Assembly (NCBI RefSeq): GCF_900105805.1
Contig: NZ_LT629788.1
Span: forward strand, 5,254,501 to 5,318,500
Origin: Pseudomonas moraviensis
GTDB taxonomy: Bacteria; Pseudomonadota; Gammaproteobacteria; Pseudomonadales; Pseudomonadaceae
Length of the DNA: 64,000 nt
Reading direction: 5' to 3'
Shown: in pieces, positions 61,344-64,000 of the stretch
Layout of the letters: each line of letters starts with the position of its first letter
Position numbering within the stretch: the stretch's first letter is position 1
The notes under the pieces: generated by a model
The model's database searches: none
What the model saw: the letters and a program-made list of their open reading frames with translations, nothing else
Told to the model about the DNA's origin: nothing
Program-made: the position numbers and the translations under genes

Positions 61344-61370
61344 GTATCGGCTGGCTGATGGCAATCTGTA
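61344..61370 (-). promoter_or_regulatory. FliA (sigma-28) promoter of the HBM receptor
   Basis: On the minus strand TACA-N15-GCCGATAC is one mismatch in each half from TAAA-N15-GCCGATAA, 45 bases upstream of the ATG. It places this receptor under flagellar control. Confidence 0.65.
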
Positions 61371-61399
61371 ACGCCACTTGTCCGTGGTTGTCGCGATTC

Positions 61400-61522
61400 T
61401 GTGGCGAGGGAGCTTGCTCCCGCTCGACGGCGCAGCCGTCGTAACACCGGCAAGTGCGTTGCTCGTGAGAGAAAGAGCGATGGCCGCTTCGCGCCCAAGC
61501 GGGAGCAAGCTCCCTCGCCACA
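61400..61522. repeat. Inverted TGTGGCGAGGGAGC-type repeat
   Basis: TGTGGCGAGGGAGCTTGCTC at 61400-61419 faces its complement ending at 61522, between the receptor gene and the end of rsmE. Confidence 0.8.
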
Positions 61523-61535
61523 AAAGTTGCTTGGC

Positions 61536-62243
61536 TCAGAACAGGCGCGCGAGCAGTGCGGTGACGGCGGTTTCGACGCGCAGGATGCGCTCGCCCAGTT
61601 GCACCGGTTGCAGGCCGGACTTGGCCAGCAGATCGATTTCGTAGGGAATCCAGCCACCCTCGGGGCCGATGGCCAATGTCACCGGTTCGCTGAGGGCGCG
61701 GGGGCAGGGCGGGTAGTTGCCGGGATGGCCGACCAGACCGAGGGTGCCGTCGGTGATTGCCGGCAGTCGATCTTCAACGAAAGGCTTGAAGCGCTTCTCG
61801 ATGACGATCTCGGGCAACGCCGTATCGCGGGCCTGTTCGAGGCCAAGAATCAATTGCTCACGAATCGCTTCCGGCTCCAGAAACGGTGTCTGCCAGAAGC
61901 TTTTCTCCACGCGGTAACTGTTGACCAGAATCACCTTGGCCACGCCCATGGTCGCAACGGTCTGGAACACCCGGCGAAGCATTTTCGGCCGGGGCAGGGC
62001 CAGTACCAGGGTCAGCGGCAGTTTGGCCGGCGGTGGCTGATCGAGGCTGACACGCAGTTCCGCTTCGCCCGCCTCCAGGCGCAGCAACTCGGCCGAACCC
62101 ATCAGCCCGTTGATGCGCCCGACACGCAGGCTGTCGCCCACTTCCGAGCGATGGACTTCCTGCATGTGGGTCAGGCGGCGATCGCGCAGGACCACGCGGT
62201 CTGCCGCGATGAAATCGGCCTCTTCGAGCAGCAGCAGGTTCAT
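61536..62243 (-). CDS. rsmE: 16S rRNA (uracil(1498)-N3)-methyltransferase
   Basis: A 235-residue SPOUT methyltransferase that modifies U1498 of 16S rRNA. PUA-like N-terminal part (HMQEVHRSEVGDSLRVG), then the knot: ALPRPKMLRRVFQTVATMGV, AIGPEGGWIPYEIDLL and LGERILRVETAVTALL. The frame runs upstream within tatC, but the ATG at 62243 overlaps the tatC stop by 4 bases and gives the family length. Last gene of the hisE-tat-rsmE series. Confidence 0.95.
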   Translation of the reverse strand: MNLLLLEEADFIAADRVVLRDRRLTHMQEVHRSEVGDSLRVGRINGLMGSAELLRLEAGEAELRVSLDQPPPAKLPLTLVLALPRPKMLRRVFQTVATMGVAKVILVNSYRVEKSFWQTPFLEPEAIREQLILGLEQARDTALPEIVIEKRFKPFVEDRLPAITDGTLGLVGHPGNYPPCPRALSEPVTLAIGPEGGWIPYEIDLLAKSGLQPVQLGERILRVETAVTALLARLF

Positions 62244-63031
62244 GCCTGGGTCGCTGGCGGCTGATCGTTGTGATCGTCGGCCGGGGTTTCGTCCGGGCGT
62301 TCGCGCTTGCTGACCAGCGCGCCGAAGAGGATGCCGATCTCGAACAGCATCCACATCGGCACGGCCAGCAGGGTCTGCGAGAAGATGTCCGGCGGCGTCA
62401 GGATCATCCCGACCACGAAGCAGCCGATGATCACGTACGGACGGATCTTCTTCAGGTATTTGACGTCGACCACGCCGATCCACACCAGCAGCACCACGGC
62501 CACCGGAATCTCGAACGCCACGCCGAAGGCGAAGAACAGCGTCATGACGAAATCGAGGTAGCTGGCGATGTCGGTCATCATTTCCACGCCGGCCGGGGTG
62601 GCGGCGGCGAAGAACTTGAAGATCAGCGGAAAGACGAAGTAATAGGCGAACGCCATGCCGATGTAGAACAGCAGGATGCTGGAGATCAGCAGCGGTACCG
62701 CAACGCGTTTTTCATGCTTGTACAGGCCTGGCGCAATAAAGCCCCAGATCTGGTGCAGGATCACCGGAATCGCAAGAAACAGCGAAACCATCATCGTCAG
62801 CTTCAGCGGCGTCAGGAATGGCGACGACACGTCGGTGGCGATCATCGTCGCGCCGACCGGCAGGTACTGGCGCAGCGGCGTCGAGACGAAGGTGTAGATC
62901 TGCTGGGTAAAGGCGAACAGCCCGGCAAAGATAATGAAGATCGCCGCCACGCAACGCAGCAGGCGGGTGCGCAACTCGGTGAGGTGCGAAACCAGCGGCA
63001 TGTGCTGGTCGTTTTCCGGAAGATCGCTCAT
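62240..63031 (-). CDS. tatC: Sec-independent protein translocase TatC
   Basis: A 263-residue inner-membrane protein with six membrane segments, the twin-arginine signal-peptide receptor of the Tat translocon. HLTELRTRLLRC near the N terminus and the conserved FVFPLIFKFF and PDIFSQTLLAVPMWMLFE are typical. Its start overlaps tatB by 4 bases. Short charged C-terminal tail. Confidence 0.96.
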   Translation of the reverse strand: MSDLPENDQHMPLVSHLTELRTRLLRCVAAIFIIFAGLFAFTQQIYTFVSTPLRQYLPVGATMIATDVSSPFLTPLKLTMMVSLFLAIPVILHQIWGFIAPGLYKHEKRVAVPLLISSILLFYIGMAFAYYFVFPLIFKFFAAATPAGVEMMTDIASYLDFVMTLFFAFGVAFEIPVAVVLLVWIGVVDVKYLKKIRPYVIIGCFVVGMILTPPDIFSQTLLAVPMWMLFEIGILFGALVSKRERPDETPADDHNDQPPATQA

Positions 63032-63498
63032 GGGGCTCGCGGCGGCAAAGTGGTGTCGTGAGGCGCAGGTGTAGTCGGCGCGGCGGTGGGAGCTACGTGT
63101 TCAACCGATGTGTCCGCGGCAACCGGCGCCGGTACTGGCGGTGTTACAACCGGTGCAGGTGCAGGTGCAGGTGCAGGTGCAGGTGCAGTCGGAGCGGAAG
63201 CGTTGTGAATTGTCTGCTCCCCCACAGGCTCGACCGGCGTCGGCTCCTGTTGGCTCGGATTGAAAATCTTCCGCGCCTCTTGCTCCAGCGACAGAATATG
63301 TTCGTTGTGCAGTTGCCGACGGATCTCGTCGGCACCGATTTCACGTTCAACTTCCTGTTTGATCGCGTTGAAGCTGCGCTTCAGGCGGCCGACCCACAGA
63401 CCGGCGGTGCGCGCAGCGCCCGGCAGACGCTCGGGGCCGAGCACCAGCAGGGCGACGAGGCCGACGAGCAGCAGTTCAGAGAAGCTGATACCAAACAT
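63028..63498 (-). CDS. tatB: Sec-independent protein translocase TatB
   Basis: A 156-residue protein: one N-terminal membrane helix (MFGISFSELLLVGLVALLVLGPERLP), an amphipathic helix, a helical region to about 85, and a low-complexity C-terminal tail with an Ala-Pro dipeptide run (about 104-116) encoded by six GGTGCA units (plus strand). It forms the TatBC receptor with TatC. The start is 10 bases after tatA. The tail length is likely free to vary. Confidence 0.95.
   Translation of the reverse strand: MFGISFSELLLVGLVALLVLGPERLPGAARTAGLWVGRLKRSFNAIKQEVEREIGADEIRRQLHNEHILSLEQEARKIFNPSQQEPTPVEPVGEQTIHNASAPTAPAPAPAPAPAPVVTPPVPAPVAADTSVEHVAPTAAPTTPAPHDTTLPPRAP
63152..63187. repeat. Six tandem GGTGCA units inside tatB
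   Basis: Six perfect copies of the hexamer GGTGCA (minus strand TGCACC), encoding (Ala-Pro) repeats of the TatB tail. Gain or loss of units keeps the reading frame. Confidence 0.95.
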
Positions 63499-63508
63499 TA
63501 GTCAGTGC

Positions 63509-63790
63509 TCACACGTCTTTGCGGATCGGCTCTTCGACTTTTTGCGCCTGCACGTCGATGGTGTGCGGCGGGTTGGCCTGAGCGGTGGTTTGCGGCTGCA
63601 CCGGTGGCACTGGCTGCGCCGGCGGGGTCACGTTCGGCTCGGTCGGTTTTTCGTCGTCATTCATGGCTTTGCGGAAGCCCTTGATTGATTCACCAACGTC
63701 AGTACCGAGGTTTTTCAGTTTCTTGGTACCGAACACCAGCACCACGACAATCAGAATGACGACCCAGTGTTTCCAGTCAAAAATGCCCAT
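63509..63790 (-). CDS. tatA: Sec-independent protein translocase TatA
   Basis: A 92-residue protein: N-terminal membrane helix (MGIFDWKHWVVILIVVVLVF), hinge FGTKKLKNLG, amphipathic helix (DVGESIKGFRKAMND) and a Pro/Thr/Gln-rich tail. It oligomerises to form the Tat pore. The frame is open 30 codons upstream, but the ATG at 63790 gives the family start; AGAGAGGAA lies upstream. Between hisE and tatB. Confidence 0.96.
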   Translation of the reverse strand: MGIFDWKHWVVILIVVVLVFGTKKLKNLGTDVGESIKGFRKAMNDDEKPTEPNVTPPAQPVPPVQPQTTAQANPPHTIDVQAQKVEEPIRKDV

Positions 63791-63815
63791 GTGGCGATTC
63801 CTCTCTAAAAATTGT

Positions 63816-64000
63816 TCAGGCGGACGGACGCGAGGCTTTCTCGACGTGTCCGGACAGGCCGAAGCGACGGTCCAGTTCATCCAGCACGGCCTGCGGATGC
63901 TGCCCCAGTTGGGCGAGCATGACCATGCTGTGGAACCACAGGTCGGCGGTCTCGTAGATCACATCACTGCAGTCGCCGCTGATCGCGGCATCCTTGGCGG
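63816..64000 (-). CDS. hisE: Phosphoribosyl-ATP pyrophosphatase (3' part)
   Basis: The last 60 residues are in the window and the gene continues past its right edge. The translated sequence includes AKDAAISGDCSDVIYETADL, WFHSMVMLAQLGQ and LDELDRRFGLSGHVEKASRP, which are the metal-binding helix (YETADLWFH) and C terminus of HisE. It catalyses the second step of histidine biosynthesis (PR-ATP to PR-AMP). It stands 26 bases upstream of tatA, the usual Pseudomonas order hisI-hisE-tatABC. Confidence 0.93.
   Translation of the reverse strand, partial: AKDAAISGDCSDVIYETADLWFHSMVMLAQLGQHPQAVLDELDRRFGLSGHVEKASRPSA

Overview
The window is a 64-kb stretch of Pseudomonas chromosome, most likely the P. 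fluorescens group. This rests on gene content and order (yibQ-ctpA-envC-gpmI facing yibN-grxC-secB; ntrC-ntrB near glnA; a complete hut locus; opgGH; hisE-tatABC-rsmE), on high GC with GC-rich third positions, and on several families of inverted extragenic repeats (REP-like pairs with cores such as GGGAGCGAGCCTGCTCGC) in most gaps. No tRNA, rRNA, CRISPR array, insertion sequence or prophage was seen. It is ordinary core chromosome apart from one accessory-looking island at about 9.2-11.6 kb.

Layout. 0-9 kb: a Vps62-like protein, the envelope/peptidoglycan cluster yibQ-ctpA-envC with gpmI (all minus), then divergent yibN-grxC-secB, trmL and a small membrane protein. 9.2-11.6 kb: a leucine-rich-repeat protein resembling NEL-type effectors but lacking a C-terminal cysteine, followed by three copies of a 54-bp repeat. 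11.8-17.5 kb (minus): nitrogen control, ntrC, ntrB, two DUF4124 paralogues and glnA, with candidate sigma-54 promoters before ntrB and glnA. 17.8-31.8 kb (mostly plus): thiI, typA, a YkgJ-type cysteine-cluster protein (minus), glgP, a large DUF2339/DUF3999 membrane pair, fbp and a DUF924 protein. 31.8-34.9 kb: a PctA-like amino-acid chemoreceptor and two small lipoproteins.

35-49.9 kb is the histidine-utilisation locus: hutF (minus) facing hutC-hutD, then hutU, an NCS1 permease, an ABC transporter (hutXWV), hutH1, hutH2, hutI and hutG. It encodes the full route histidine -> urocanate -> imidazolonepropionate -> formiminoglutamate -> formylglutamate -> glutamate plus formate, by the HutF/HutG branch. 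Perfect TGTA-N2-TACA palindromes, the HutC operator type, lie in the hutF-hutC gap and just downstream of a sigma-54 promoter before hutU. HutH2 has the Ala-Ser-Gly triad that makes the MIO cofactor; in HutH1 these three residues are missing.

50-64 kb: proline iminopeptidase and D-aminoacyl-tRNA deacylase (pip-dtd), osmoregulated glucan synthesis (opgG-opgH), a polar amino-acid ABC transporter, an HBM-type chemoreceptor with a good FliA promoter, and the minus-strand operon hisE(partial)-tatA-tatB-tatC-rsmE, which runs off the right edge.

The nitrogen genes and the hut genes are probably linked: ntrBC and hut promoters are both of the sigma-54 type, and published work on P. fluorescens describes NtrC and HutC acting at both. 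Start codons were moved downstream of the longest open frame wherever a ribosome-binding site, signal peptide or family length supported it; this is stated in each entry.
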